26,928 bases of DNA from CAYGYG01 sp964354155 (GTDB lineage Bacteria > Hydrothermota > Tepidihabitantia > SM23-42 > CAYGYG01). Positions within the stretch are counted from its first letter, which is position 1; every line of letters starts with the position of its first letter. The stretch spans positions 1 through 26,928 of the forward strand of contig CAYGYG010000037.1 of the NCBI GenBank assembly GCA_964354155.1, in the 5' to 3' direction. This document shows positions 13,394 through 21,952 of this stretch, one piece after another. The notes below the pieces were generated by a model. The model saw only the letters and a list, made by a program, of their open reading frames with translations, had not been told where the DNA came from and ran no database searches. The translations under genes were made by a program, and so were the position numbers.

Positions 13394-14662
13394 CTATACG
13401 CTCCGTGCCGTCGCTTTCAGGTCGTAGTCATCAAACCCCGTCACCACGGCCTCGTAAAAACGGCCGACCTGGAGATTCCTGCCGGCAAGCTTAATGGTGC
13501 GGTCAATGTCCGGTGCTTCGTACTGGGAGCGGGCATGGGCAAAACGGTCATTGATGCGGTCGACGATAACCCGGAGAGTTTTCCCGGTCAGGGTCCGGTT
13601 CCGTTCCTTGACTTTCTGAAATTGCAGGCCGACCAAACGGTTAAGCCGGCGCCTTTTGACCGTGGAGGTAACCTGAGGCAGACGGGCGGCTTTGGTTCCG
13701 GATTCGGCCCAGTAGGCGAATGCGCCCAGATGGTCAAAACTGGAGCAATCGATGAAGCTCAGCAGTTCCTCAAAGTCGGAGGCGCGCTCGGTCGGGAATC
13801 CGACCATCACTGTGGTTCTGACGGCGATTCCGGGTACCGAGCGCAGTTTCTCGAGGACCGCCTCAAGACCGTCCCGATCGTACCGGCGTTCCATCAGTTC
13901 TAGAATACGATTGTTGACGTGCTGAATCGGCAGGTCGATGTATTTGCAGACTTTCCGGTTGCGGGCGATTTCTTCGATGAGTGCGTCATCGACGTGCGCG
14001 GGGTGAGCGTACATCAGTCTGAGCCATTCGATGCCATCGACTTTCGCGAGCGCACGCAGCAGATGGGGCAGGCGGCGCCGGCGGTCGAAGTCGTATCCGT
14101 AGTTGGTTGTGTCCTGTGCGACAAGGGCGATTTCCCGGACACCCATTCCGGCCAAAGCCCGGGCTTCTCTGATGATGGCACGCGGCGGGCGGCTTCGGAG
14201 TGGTCCCCGGATTGATGGGATGGTGCAATAGGTACAGCGATTCCGGCATCCTTCGGCGATCTTAAGGTAAGCAAAGTGCGATGGGGTCGTCAGATATCGC
14301 GCCGGCTCCGGGATTCGATGGGGGTGGGACGGCCGGCCGATTCTGCCTTCGTGCTCAATCTTGAACCAGCCGTCAACCTCGGGGAATTGGGCGGGCAGGG
14401 TGCGTGCCATCCGGTTGACCAGGCAGCCGCAGACGATTACCTGGCGCCCCGGCTTCTCCTTCTTCCATTTGATGAGGCGCCGGATTTCGGTCGTCGATTC
14501 ATCGACGGCCGGTTTGATGAAGCCGCAGGTATTGAGGATGACGCAGTCGGCGTCACGATGGTCATCGGTGAAGATCTGGCCCTCAAGACCAAGCTGGGCG
14601 ATGATACGCTCGCTGTCGACTAGGTTCTTGGGGCAACCCAGGGAGATGACTGTGAAGATCAT
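13394..14662 (-). CDS. rimO: Ribosomal protein S12 methylthiotransferase RimO
   Basis: RimO is a radical SAM enzyme that adds a methylthio group to the conserved Asp of ribosomal protein S12. The 422 residues show the N-terminal UPF0004 domain with its three cluster cysteines (C10 in SLGCPKNLVDSE, C46 in NTCGF, C80 in VCGCL). The radical SAM motif is C139-RNR-C143-TY-C146, followed by IPSIRGPLRSR. The C-terminal TRAM domain carries KTLRVIVD and GRFYEAVVTG. SLGCPKNLVDSE and the chain length separate RimO from the tRNA enzyme MiaB. The start overlaps the thioesterase stop by four bases (ATGA), a sign of coupling. Confidence 0.95.
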   Translation of the reverse strand: MIFTVISLGCPKNLVDSERIIAQLGLEGQIFTDDHRDADCVILNTCGFIKPAVDESTTEIRRLIKWKKEKPGRQVIVCGCLVNRMARTLPAQFPEVDGWFKIEHEGRIGRPSHPHRIPEPARYLTTPSHFAYLKIAEGCRNRCTYCTIPSIRGPLRSRPPRAIIREARALAGMGVREIALVAQDTTNYGYDFDRRRRLPHLLRALAKVDGIEWLRLMYAHPAHVDDALIEEIARNRKVCKYIDLPIQHVNNRILELMERRYDRDGLEAVLEKLRSVPGIAVRTTVMVGFPTERASDFEELLSFIDCSSFDHLGAFAYWAESGTKAARLPQVTSTVKRRRLNRLVGLQFQKVKERNRTLTGKTLRVIVDRINDRFAHARSQYEAPDIDRTIKLAGRNLQVGRFYEAVVTGFDDYDLKATARSV

Positions 14663-15051
14663 TGATACTTGAGCATCTTGCCGGTGGCGGTAGCAATGAT
14701 CGTGCCGTCGGTTCTTTCGAGGGCGGCTTCGGTCAGGACCAGGCCGTGCTTCACCGTGACGATGCGGCCGAAGCCGCGGACGCGCTCGCCCACCTGCATT
14801 GGGGATTTGAAACGGACACTCATCTCGGCGGTGACCACTTTAATGTCTTGATGGACCGCGGCCCACACCATGAGCTCGTCCAGGATGGTGGCGATAATAC
14901 CGCCGTGCACGATGTCCTTCCAACCCTGATAGGGCGGAGCCGCGACAAAGTCCGTGGCGACTCTATCGCTCTGTTTGATTATGTTGAGGCGTAGTCCAAT
15001 CGGGTTGTTGGAGCCGCAGGCAAAACACTTGTTGTCGGTTTCAGGAGGCAT
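14659..15051 (-). CDS. PaaI-family hotdog-fold thioesterase
   Basis: A 130-residue single hotdog domain. It opens with CFACGSNNPIGLRL, the typical start of this PaaI/YbgC-like subgroup. The central helix HGGIIATILDELMVWA carries the conserved HGG and Asp/Glu used for thioester hydrolysis, and the strand EMSVRFKSPMQVGERV follows. It probably hydrolyses an acyl-CoA; the substrate is unknown. The ATG lies one base after the lolA stop codon and the end overlaps rimO by four bases, so it is embedded in the operon. Confidence 0.88.
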   Translation of the reverse strand: MPPETDNKCFACGSNNPIGLRLNIIKQSDRVATDFVAAPPYQGWKDIVHGGIIATILDELMVWAAVHQDIKVVTAEMSVRFKSPMQVGERVRGFGRIVTVKHGLVLTEAALERTDGTIIATATGKMLKYQ

Positions 15052-15052
15052 C

Positions 15053-15670
15053 CTACTCGCCGACGACTTTCACTCCCCTGGGAACCTTGAAAGTGAAAGC
15101 CTTAGGGGAAACCTTGGGATTGAGGATGAGTTTCGCAAAACTGAAACCGATATGGGTCTTGTTATGGTCGAAAGTCGCAAAACCAAGAACCTTGTAGGTT
15201 TTCTTGTCGATGGTGAGAATGACGTCCTCGAGGAAATAGGTTTCGTCCCGGGGGCTGAGCTTCACTTCCCACACCTTCGCTTCATCTTTGTCAAGTTCGC
15301 AGGTGAACTGCTCTTTGAACTCATCAAGGAAGAACCGGGGCGAGAGGACCATCTTCGAATCCTTGATCGACTGTTTCAGAACCTCCTGGCGCGAGGGGAC
15401 GTAAACCCATAGATAGGAGCCGTCGCTGACATAGATCTCCTTTTCCGGGGAGCTGATCTCAACGCGAAAGAGATTGGGTTCTTGATAGACTATCTTGCCC
15501 TGGGACAGCTGGCAGACTTCCTCCATTGTGTTACAGGTCTTACGGTCGAATTGGGCGGAGAAGGATTTTATGTTCTTATAGCTCTCGCTGGTCTTGGCAA
15601 TGATCTGGTCGGCCTCCGCGGCCAGCAAGAATGCGCCGGTTGTGAGAATCAAGGTTAGGGTCTTCTTCAT
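15053..15670 (-). CDS. lolA: Outer-membrane lipoprotein carrier LolA
   Basis: LolA is the periplasmic chaperone that takes lipoproteins from the LolCDE transporter to the outer membrane. The 205-residue protein has a signal peptide (MKKTLTLILTTGAFLLAAEA). The family pattern follows: IKSFSAQFDRK, GKIVYQEPNLFRVEISSPEKEIYVSDGSYLWVYVPSRQEV and a late beta-strand pair. Length is standard. The start follows AAAGGAG at good spacing. It is the first gene of a five-gene minus-strand operon and has its own strong promoter. No lolB is present, as is common outside gamma- and betaproteobacteria. Confidence 0.92.
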   Translation of the reverse strand: MKKTLTLILTTGAFLLAAEADQIIAKTSESYKNIKSFSAQFDRKTCNTMEEVCQLSQGKIVYQEPNLFRVEISSPEKEIYVSDGSYLWVYVPSRQEVLKQSIKDSKMVLSPRFFLDEFKEQFTCELDKDEAKVWEVKLSPRDETYFLEDVILTIDKKTYKVLGFATFDHNKTHIGFSFAKLILNPKVSPKAFTFKVPRGVKVVGE

Positions 15671-15721
15671 TGTCGTCTCCTTTAGAAACAGATATGTTTC
15701 GTTGTTATCGACTAACGCGTA

Positions 15722-15749
15722 AGTATAAGGGAATCGCGAAGAATGTCAA
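15722..15749 (-). promoter_or_regulatory. Promoter of the lolA-rimO-TPR operon
   Basis: On the minus strand TTGACA (15749-15744), a 16-bp spacer and TATACT (15727-15722) predict a start near 15715. The leader is about 45 nt with a good Shine-Dalgarno (AAAGGAG). Confidence 0.85.
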
Positions 15750-15759
15750 TCATTACCAT

Positions 15760-15915
15760 GATTCGGGCCCTTGCCCCATTTAGAGACCGATTATCAGGCG
15801 CGGGCGTGATCCCATCGGTGTGCGACTGCAATAGGGGAGAGTGGTTCCAGCCTTACGACATCCATCGTGTTGATCATCGGCGAGTGAAATTGTAGAATGT
15901 TGAGATTTGACCCCA
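15760..15915. repeat. Possible dispersed-repeat segment bordered by GAGATTTGACCCCA
   Basis: The right border GAGATTTGACCCCA (15902-15915) occurs identically at 22251-22264, also in an intergenic region. A minus-strand frame is open through most of this stretch but overlaps the promoter of the next gene and has no ribosome binding site. I interpret it as a non-coding repeat, not a gene. The extent of the element cannot be set from one window. Confidence 0.35.
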
Positions 15916-15941
15916 AGGAGCAAGGAGTCTCAATGAAACCA

Positions 15942-15969
15942 TTGACGGGGAGGCAGATCTGAGTATACT
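15942..15969 (+). promoter_or_regulatory. Promoter of the radical SAM gene and probably the glycan operon
   Basis: TTGACG (15942-15947), a 16-bp spacer and TATACT (15964-15969) predict a start near 15976, only five bases before the ATG of a 14-codon ORF. Confidence 0.7.
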
Positions 15970-15980
15970 GATATAGACAT

Positions 15981-16025
15981 ATGAATAGTGAATTGCACGA
16001 TCGCCGGTGCAGCGGCCCCATATGA
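15981..16025 (+). CDS. Possible leader ORF overlapping the radical SAM start
   Basis: ATG at 15981 opens the 14-residue frame MNSELHDRRCSGPI, whose stop TGA (16023-16025) overlaps the radical SAM ATG (16022-16024) as ATGA. The radical SAM gene has no Shine-Dalgarno, so ribosomes finishing this leader could restart on it. The leader itself would be nearly leaderless. Evidence is positional only. Confidence 0.4.
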   Translation: MNSELHDRRCSGPI

Positions 16026-17353
16026 AGATCCTTCTGGTTTCTCCGCGTTCGTCAGAGGAGAAATTGCCGGTGGGATTTGTCATACCGCAGCTCGCCCTCC
16101 ATATTCTTGCCGCGCTTACCCCGGATGATATTCAGGTCGACATTGTCGACGAACAGTTGAGTGATATCGATTTTTCTAAAGATTACGACCTGGTTGGAAT
16201 CTCGATTATGACCGCCAGCGCACCGAGAGGGTATCGCACGGCACGGCGATTCAGGGAGAAGGGCAGCAAGGTAGTATTCGGCGGGATTCATGCATCGGTC
16301 CTGCCCTACGAAGCACTCCGTCACGGCGATGCCGTAGTCATCGGTGAGGCCGAGAATACGTGGCCCGGGCTCATTGAAGATTTCAAGAATAATTCCTTGA
16401 AGCAATTCTATCAGAGCGAGGCGCCTGACCTGTCCCAATCTCCCCTGCCGAAGCGAAGTATGAGGATCGACAAGAGCGTACTTGGTTACCAGTGGCCGGG
16501 GTTCTACACAACCAAAGGGTGTCCGTACAGCTGTGAGTTCTGCTCGGTCAGCAGTGTCTACGGCCGGAAGATCCGTCACCTGCCGATACCCTTGGTCATT
16601 AAAGACATCGAGAATGCGAAATCCAAGATTTTTCTTTCGCTCGATGACAATATCCAGGCCAATCCCAGGTATGCGGCCGAGTTGTTCAAGGCAATGGCTC
16701 ACCTGAAGATCAACTGGGGCGGTCAATGTACCGTCCGAATCGCGGACAACAGGGAATTACTGAGACTCTGTTATGAGTCAGGTTGCCGGGGTCTTTTTGT
16801 CGGGTTGGAATCAGTATCGTTGATGTCGATGGGTAAAATGTCGAAAACCTATAAGTCAATCGGGGAAAACGAAGACGCGATAAAAAGAATCCAGGATACG
16901 GGGATTGTAGTCCATCCTTCGTTTGTCTTCGGTCTGGACGATGACACAATAGGAGTTTTCGACGACACCTTGGAATTTCTTTATCGGAATAAGATCGTGG
17001 CCGCAACATTTAACGTTCTTACACCTTATCCCGGAACCAGGCTGCATCAGCGCTTCAAAGCCGAAGGCAGACTCATCTCTGAGGACTGGAGCCGCTATAA
17101 CCATTCGAGCGTCGTATTCCGTCCGAAGAACATGACGAGCCGAGAACTCGCTGAAGGCTACTTCAATCTAAAGAGAGAGTATTATTCGTTAAGTAATATC
17201 TGCCGGCGTATCATGAGGTTTGGCGATATTCCTCATCCGGGTATTCCTCAGTTCCTTTATGTGCTTTTCAATAATATCGGGGGAGCGCAAACCCTGCCTG
17301 AAGCCTACAAAACCATGGCGGTTCTCCAGGGCAGAGAACCATGTCCTCATTGA
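16022..17353 (+). CDS. B12-binding-domain radical SAM protein
   Basis: A 443-residue protein. Residues 1-130 form a Rossmann-like B12-binding-type domain (MKILLVSPRS ... VVFGGIHASVLPYEALRHGDAVVIGEAENTWPGL). A radical SAM core follows with the cluster motif C167-PYS-C171-EF-C174, then FLSLDDNIQANP and GLFVGLESVS. The C-terminal part (YNHSSVVFRPKNMTSRELAEGY) resembles DUF4070, found in relatives of the hopanoid enzymes HpnP/HpnR. The ATG at 16022 is chosen because MKILLVSP is the usual family start. The substrate is unknown; members methylate or rearrange lipids and many other molecules. It lies 81 bp upstream of the glycosyltransferase on the same strand and may share its transcript. Confidence 0.88.
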   Translation: MKILLVSPRSSEEKLPVGFVIPQLALHILAALTPDDIQVDIVDEQLSDIDFSKDYDLVGISIMTASAPRGYRTARRFREKGSKVVFGGIHASVLPYEALRHGDAVVIGEAENTWPGLIEDFKNNSLKQFYQSEAPDLSQSPLPKRSMRIDKSVLGYQWPGFYTTKGCPYSCEFCSVSSVYGRKIRHLPIPLVIKDIENAKSKIFLSLDDNIQANPRYAAELFKAMAHLKINWGGQCTVRIADNRELLRLCYESGCRGLFVGLESVSLMSMGKMSKTYKSIGENEDAIKRIQDTGIVVHPSFVFGLDDDTIGVFDDTLEFLYRNKIVAATFNVLTPYPGTRLHQRFKAEGRLISEDWSRYNHSSVVFRPKNMTSRELAEGYFNLKREYYSLSNICRRIMRFGDIPHPGIPQFLYVLFNNIGGAQTLPEAYKTMAVLQGREPCPH

Positions 17354-17434
17354 AACGTGTTGTTCGGTCGAAAATGCCCTTAACCGATCAAGATTCTCCG
17401 AGCATTCTCCTCCGAAGAAGATCCGAAAGCTGCT

Positions 17435-19720
17435 GTGAAGCAGACTGAAAAAAAACGTCTCAAGCGAATCGCCTTTATCGGCAACTACCTGCCGCGTCAG
17501 TGCGGTATCGCAACTTTCACAACTGACCTCTGCGAGTCGATCGCCGCCGAATTCCCCAAACTGACTTGCTTCGCTCTGGCCGTCAACGATGTGGAAGCCG
17601 GGTATGTCTATCCATCGCGTGTCCGATTCGAACTAACTGAAAACGATATCGTATCCTACCGGCGTACTGCTGATTTTCTGAACATTAACAACGTCGATCT
17701 TGTCTCGCTGCAGCATGAGTATGGCATTTTCGGGGGTATTGCCGGCAGTCATATACTCGCGCTCTTGCGCGAACTGCGCATGCCGCTGGTGACAACCCTC
17801 CATACTGTTCTCCGCAAGCCGGATCCGAACCAGCGCAAGGTGATGTTGGAATTGATTCGCCTGTCGGACCGGCTGGTGGTCATGAGTCAAAAAGCCGCAG
17901 AGTTTCTGCGTGACGTTTATAAAACACCTCAAGAGAAGATCGAGATAATCCCCCACGGTATTCCGGATATTCCATTTGTCGACTCGAATTTCTACAAAGA
18001 CCAATTCGGCGTCGAGGGGAAAATCGTATTGCTGACCTTCGGACTGCTATCTCCGAACAAGGGTATCGAAAATATGATCAAGGCTTTGCCGGCGGTTCTG
18101 GAACGGCGTCCCAACGCTGTTTATGTCGTGGTTGGTGCCACGCATCCGAACACCCTCAGACATGAGGGTGAATCATATCGCCTTTCGTTGGAGCTTCTGG
18201 CCGAAGAATACGGTGTCGAAAAAGGAATCATTTTCCATAATCGTTTCGTGAGCTTAGAAGAACTTGTAAAGTTCATTTGTACAACCGACATCTACATCAC
18301 ACCCTATATCAACCCGGAACAGATCGTCTCCGGGACTTTGGCCTATGTTGTGGGGGCGGGGAAGCCGGTAATCTCGACCCCCTATTGGTACGCCCAGGAA
18401 CTGCTCGATGATAACCGGGGGGTGCTCGTGCCTTTCAATGATCCCGAAGCGATTGCGGCCAAGGTGCTCTACCTGCTTGAGAACAATGTCAAACGGCATG
18501 CAATGCGCAAACGCTGCTATCTCCTTGGACGTGAAATGATCTGGACGGTAGTTGCCAACCGCTATTTGAAATGCTTCGAGAGCGCGTACAAAGAGAGGAT
18601 GAGGCGCCGGCGCGCCATTTTCGCGGCCAAGACGTTGAGCCAGCGGCCGCCGGATCTGCCGCTTTTGAACCTTAGTCATTTATTCGCTCTAACGGATGAT
18701 ACCGGTATCCTCCAGCATTCGGTCGCGATTGTGCCCAATTACAATGAGGGCTATACGACCGACGATAATGCCCGGGCTTTAATCCTGACGACAATGCTTG
18801 AAGAAATCATGCAAGACACCGGGCCGAAGACTGACAAACTCGCCATCCGCTATTTGGCTTTCCTCATGTATGCGTTTAACCCGGGACTTGGCCGGTTCCG
18901 CAATTTTCTCTCTTACGAACGTCGCTGGTTGGAGGACTGCGGTTCCGAAGACAGCCATGGGCGTGCTCTCTGGGCATTAGGCTCGGTGTTAGGCCGCTCG
19001 AAATCCCAGAAGCTGCGCAGCGTGGCTGGCCAGTTGTTCAGCATCGCCTTACCCGCAACATCTAAATTCAGCAGCCCGCGGGCCTGGGCCTTTACCTTGA
19101 TAGGCATCAATGAATACCTGCAACGGTTTTCCGGAGACAGGGCGGCCCAGAATATCGAAACGATTCTTGTCGGAAAACTGATGGACTTGTACAAACGCAA
19201 CAGCACGCCGGATTGGCCGTGGTTAGAAGACATTCTGGCTTACTCCAATGCCAAGATACCCCATGCTTTGCTCTTATGCGGACAGAGGTTGTCGAACAAC
19301 GAGATGAAGGATGTGGCACTCACAGCCCTTGGTTGGCTGACAACCATCCAGCAGTCGAAGGAAGGTTACTTCGAACCCATCGGCAGCAACGGATTCTACC
19401 GCCGCGGCGGTGAACGAGCTCACTTTGACCAGCAACCGATCGAAGCCTACGGGATGGTCCTTGCTTGTCTCGAGACCTACCGGGTCACGGGCGATGAGCG
19501 CTGGTACAAAGAAGCGGAACGTGCGTTTGAATGGTTCTTGGGTCGTAACGACGGCCGCCTCCCATTATACGATACGACGACGGGCGGTTGCTGCGACAGT
19601 CTGCATTCGGACCGGGTGAATGAAAACCAGGGCGCGGAGTCGACCCTGGCTTTTTTGCTATCGCTTCTCGAAATGCGCAAGGCCGAGCACGTGTTAACCA
19701 CCCCGATACGGGAAGAATAG
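17435..19720 (+). CDS. GT4 glycosyltransferase fused to an alpha/alpha-toroid glycosidase-like domain
   Basis: A 761-residue two-domain protein with a GTG start. Residues ~10-400 form a GT-B retaining glycosyltransferase of GT4 type: RIAFIGNYLPRQCGIATFTTDL, LQHEYGIFGG, TFGLLSPNKGIE, and the donor-site PEQIVSGTLAYVVGAGKPVIS. Residues ~415-750 are helix-rich with EGYTTDDNARAL, DSHGRALWALG, DWPWLEDILAYSNAKIPHALL and NENQGAESTLAFLLSL. These features fit an (alpha/alpha)6 toroid glycosidase or lyase-like module. GH130 follows with no gap. It may build and trim a mannose-containing glycan in the cytoplasm; the sugar is inferred from GH130, not shown. No Shine-Dalgarno is clear, so the start is uncertain by a few codons. 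Confidence 0.85.
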   Translation: MKQTEKKRLKRIAFIGNYLPRQCGIATFTTDLCESIAAEFPKLTCFALAVNDVEAGYVYPSRVRFELTENDIVSYRRTADFLNINNVDLVSLQHEYGIFGGIAGSHILALLRELRMPLVTTLHTVLRKPDPNQRKVMLELIRLSDRLVVMSQKAAEFLRDVYKTPQEKIEIIPHGIPDIPFVDSNFYKDQFGVEGKIVLLTFGLLSPNKGIENMIKALPAVLERRPNAVYVVVGATHPNTLRHEGESYRLSLELLAEEYGVEKGIIFHNRFVSLEELVKFICTTDIYITPYINPEQIVSGTLAYVVGAGKPVISTPYWYAQELLDDNRGVLVPFNDPEAIAAKVLYLLENNVKRHAMRKRCYLLGREMIWTVVANRYLKCFESAYKERMRRRRAIFAAKTLSQRPPDLPLLNLSHLFALTDDTGILQHSVAIVPNYNEGYTTDDNARALILTTMLEEIMQDTGPKTDKLAIRYLAFLMYAFNPGLGRFRNFLSYERRWLEDCGSEDSHGRALWALGSVLGRSKSQKLRSVAGQLFSIALPATSKFSSPRAWAFTLIGINEYLQRFSGDRAAQNIETILVGKLMDLYKRNSTPDWPWLEDILAYSNAKIPHALLLCGQRLSNNEMKDVALTALGWLTTIQQSKEGYFEPIGSNGFYRRGGERAHFDQQPIEAYGMVLACLETYRVTGDERWYKEAERAFEWFLGRNDGRLPLYDTTTGGCCDSLHSDRVNENQGAESTLAFLLSLLEMRKAEHVLTTPIREE

Positions 19721-20686
19721 ATGAGTCACCAGCCGGCAGAATTATTCAAGCGGCATCCCGGCAACCCAATCCTTACGGCCCGGGATTGGCCGTATCCGGT
19801 CAACAGTGTTTTTAATCCCGGGGCAACCCTTTTAGACGGCAAGACAACGCTGTTGCTGTGCCGCGTTGAAGATCACAGCGGGCGTTCTCATCTTTGTGCG
19901 GCGCGTTCCAGTAACGGCACCGACGGTTGGCAGATTGATCCGGAGCCGACTCTGCAACCGGACCGCAAGGGCCATCCGGAGGAAATATGGGGTATCGAAG
20001 ATCCGCGTATCACGTATGTCCCGGAGTTGAAAAAATGTGTAATTGCCTACACTTCCTATTCATGCAACGGACCCGGCGTTTCACTGGCTCTGACGGATGA
20101 TTTCCGGCAATTCGAGCGACTGGGGTTTGTCATGCTGCCTCCGGATAAAGACGCCGCCATCCTGCCCCGACGCATTAACGGTCATTGGGCACTGATTCAC
20201 CGACCGATGACCGCGTTCGGAAGTCATATCTGGCTTTCCTTTTCGCCGGACATGTACCACTGGGGAAGACATAGATTAATACTCCAGGCGAGGCGTGGTG
20301 CCTGGTGGGATGCCGACAAGATCGGTCTTTCCCCGCCCCTGATTGAAACATCAAGAGGCTGGCTAATGGTCTACCATGGTGTACGGCAGACTGCGAGCGG
20401 AAGCCTATATCGATCGGGTCTTGCCCTTTTTGACCTGGAGCGACCGGAACGATGTCTGCTGCGCAGCAATACATGGGTCTTTGGACCCGAGACACCGTAC
20501 GAGCGCGAAGGGGATGTTCCGAATGTGACTTTTTCCTGCGGGTGCACGATTTCGCCGGATGGTGATACGCTCAATCTATACTACGGCTGTGCGGACAGCA
20601 GTATCGCCCTGGCCAAAGCCAGTATCCGGTCTTTGCTGGATTGGCTGGATAGAAACGGCAGTCCGCCTGAGGAATGTCCCGAATAG
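19721..20686 (+). CDS. GH130 family mannoside phosphorylase/hydrolase
   Basis: A 321-residue five-bladed propeller enzyme. The GH130 signature is seen in HPGNPILTARDWPYPVNSVFNPGAT near the N-terminus and in WGIEDPRITY, whose Asp is the family's catalytic acid. DAAILPRRINGHWALIHRP and YHGVRQTASGSLYRSGLALFDLE also match the family. Known members phosphorolyse or hydrolyse beta-1,2- or beta-1,4-mannosides; which activity applies here is not clear. There is no signal peptide, so it is probably cytoplasmic. The ATG directly follows the stop codon of the glycosyltransferase, indicating one operon and a shared glycan. Confidence 0.9.
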   Translation: MSHQPAELFKRHPGNPILTARDWPYPVNSVFNPGATLLDGKTTLLLCRVEDHSGRSHLCAARSSNGTDGWQIDPEPTLQPDRKGHPEEIWGIEDPRITYVPELKKCVIAYTSYSCNGPGVSLALTDDFRQFERLGFVMLPPDKDAAILPRRINGHWALIHRPMTAFGSHIWLSFSPDMYHWGRHRLILQARRGAWWDADKIGLSPPLIETSRGWLMVYHGVRQTASGSLYRSGLALFDLERPERCLLRSNTWVFGPETPYEREGDVPNVTFSCGCTISPDGDTLNLYYGCADSSIALAKASIRSLLDWLDRNGSPPEECPE

Positions 20687-20997
20687 AAGGAGGTCTGTAG
20701 ATCGAGCGGGGGAGACGGCAGTGACTGTCACACGTTGCACCAACGTCTGTTTTGCTGAGAGTTGGTACGTGTCCCCAAATGCAACACTTGTTTTCGATTT
20801 GTCGTTTTTCTCGTTTGGTCAATTGACCAAATACGAAAATTCAGGCCTCGCTTGTTAAAGAATCTCACAATAGCGAAATTCTGAGATACCAATTGAGTGT
20901 TGTGCCCCCGGGGATCCTCTTTTGCCGACTAATTTCTAGTTTCGAGGTCTAACCCCGCTACGCCATGGACCTGATCCCCAATTGCCTTCGAATTAGC
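20687..20997. other. Structured convergent intergenic region, no gene seen
   Basis: This 311-bp gap between GH130 and the convergent DUF2330-like gene has no supported coding sequence. It holds the perfect 18-bp palindrome TTTGGTCAATTGACCAAA (20814-20831). It also holds an imperfect inverted pair GCAACACT (20781-20788)/AGTGTTGT (20896-20903), and a 7-bp pair GGGGATC (20910-20916)/GATCCCC (20973-20979) bounding 70 nt. It may be a remnant element or a structured RNA. Confidence 0.5.
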
Positions 20998-21885
20998 TCA
21001 ATGCGCAATCAGATCATCGTAAAAAAGCTTCAACTCGCCCTTGATCTCCCAGATGCGTAACTTCAATGCAGTGTTATCACTCAGAAGTTCATACATATCC
21101 TCATCCAATTCCTTCAACTCTCGGTTGGTGATGGTAATGGGGTCGTGCCCGAGATGAATCCGTGAAATCGGCAGGCTCGGGAATTTTCTGAGTAAGCGCG
21201 GGGTCAAAATCAGAAGTTCAATGGAAGTCATACCCTCAGCGGTCCCGGTAATCTTCAACGGGTAGAATAGATAATCGGTCTTGAACCGGTATTGAATCGG
21301 CTCATTGGTCACGGTTTCTTGACCGACAGAAACCACATCGAACACGAACCACTTGAAATCATCTTCGATGTATTCTTCAACCAGATCCTTGATCGGTTCG
21401 GTGATTATCTCATTTTCGACTCCGAGGGATTTTAGATAATTCTTAACCCAGTTGACAAAGCCGTCGGCGTCGAGCAGGTGGGTGACCGAAATATTGTGGG
21501 GACCGATCTTCTCGTGGAATGTCACCTCGCCACCCGGCTTGCGCGATCCATTGCGCTTGCCGCCATTCCCCTTGAGCGCCAGGATACGCATTTTACTATT
21601 GATCAATCTGGCGGCTCGGCGAAAAGTCTCGAGGTCTCCTTTTTTGACCTTCGGCTCTTGCGGAAGGGGCAGAACTTCCAGAACCATGGTTGACTCCGAG
21701 GCCATGACATCGGTAGTCAGGAGCAAAATCTCTTCACTACCATTCCATGCGATCATCGCCCGCTGATTTGGTTCGAAAATCTTGATATTCGGATCGAAAG
21801 GAATCATGCCCCGGTCGGCGGAGACGACGTTTGCCAAGAAACCAATGTATAGAATGAATGCGGCACGAGTCATCCGGATGTTCAT
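20998..21885 (-). CDS. Secreted DUF2330-like protein
   Basis: A 295-residue protein with a signal peptide (MTRAAFILYIGFLANVVSA). The next block, ADRGMIPFDPNIKIFEPNQRAMIAWNG followed by EEILLLTTDVMASESTMVLEVLPLP, has the look of DUF2330 proteins, which are predicted to be exported and are of unknown function. Later sections are beta-rich with charged ends (VEEYIEDDFKWFVFDVVSV). It is probably periplasmic or outer-membrane associated. The start follows AAAGGAGG at a rather long 11-nt spacing; a second ATG at 21873 is possible. It is a single-gene unit with its own promoter. Confidence 0.75.
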   Translation of the reverse strand: MNIRMTRAAFILYIGFLANVVSADRGMIPFDPNIKIFEPNQRAMIAWNGSEEILLLTTDVMASESTMVLEVLPLPQEPKVKKGDLETFRRAARLINSKMRILALKGNGGKRNGSRKPGGEVTFHEKIGPHNISVTHLLDADGFVNWVKNYLKSLGVENEIITEPIKDLVEEYIEDDFKWFVFDVVSVGQETVTNEPIQYRFKTDYLFYPLKITGTAEGMTSIELLILTPRLLRKFPSLPISRIHLGHDPITITNRELKELDEDMYELLSDNTALKLRIWEIKGELKLFYDDLIAH

Positions 21886-21924
21886 TTTTCTGGGAACCTC
21901 CTTTGGACTTTTTATCCCGATCTC

Positions 21925-21952
21925 AGTATATCGGCGTATTTCAGAAAGTCAA
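21925..21952 (-). promoter_or_regulatory. Promoter of the DUF2330-like gene
   Basis: On the minus strand TTGACT (21952-21947), a 16-bp spacer and TATACT (21930-21925) predict a start near 21918, giving a leader of about 33 nt that contains AAAGGAGG. Confidence 0.8.

Noticed and set aside
15794..16021. A 75-codon minus-strand ORF between lolA and the radical SAM gene
   Set aside because: It overlaps the radical SAM promoter and leader and has no ribosome binding site. More likely part of a repeat than a gene, though a conserved peptide cannot be excluded.
20910..20979. A tRNA-like 70-nt unit on the minus strand with GGGGATC/GATCCCC ends
   Set aside because: There is no T loop (GTTCGAATC-type) and no anticodon arm of normal size, so it is not a tRNA.
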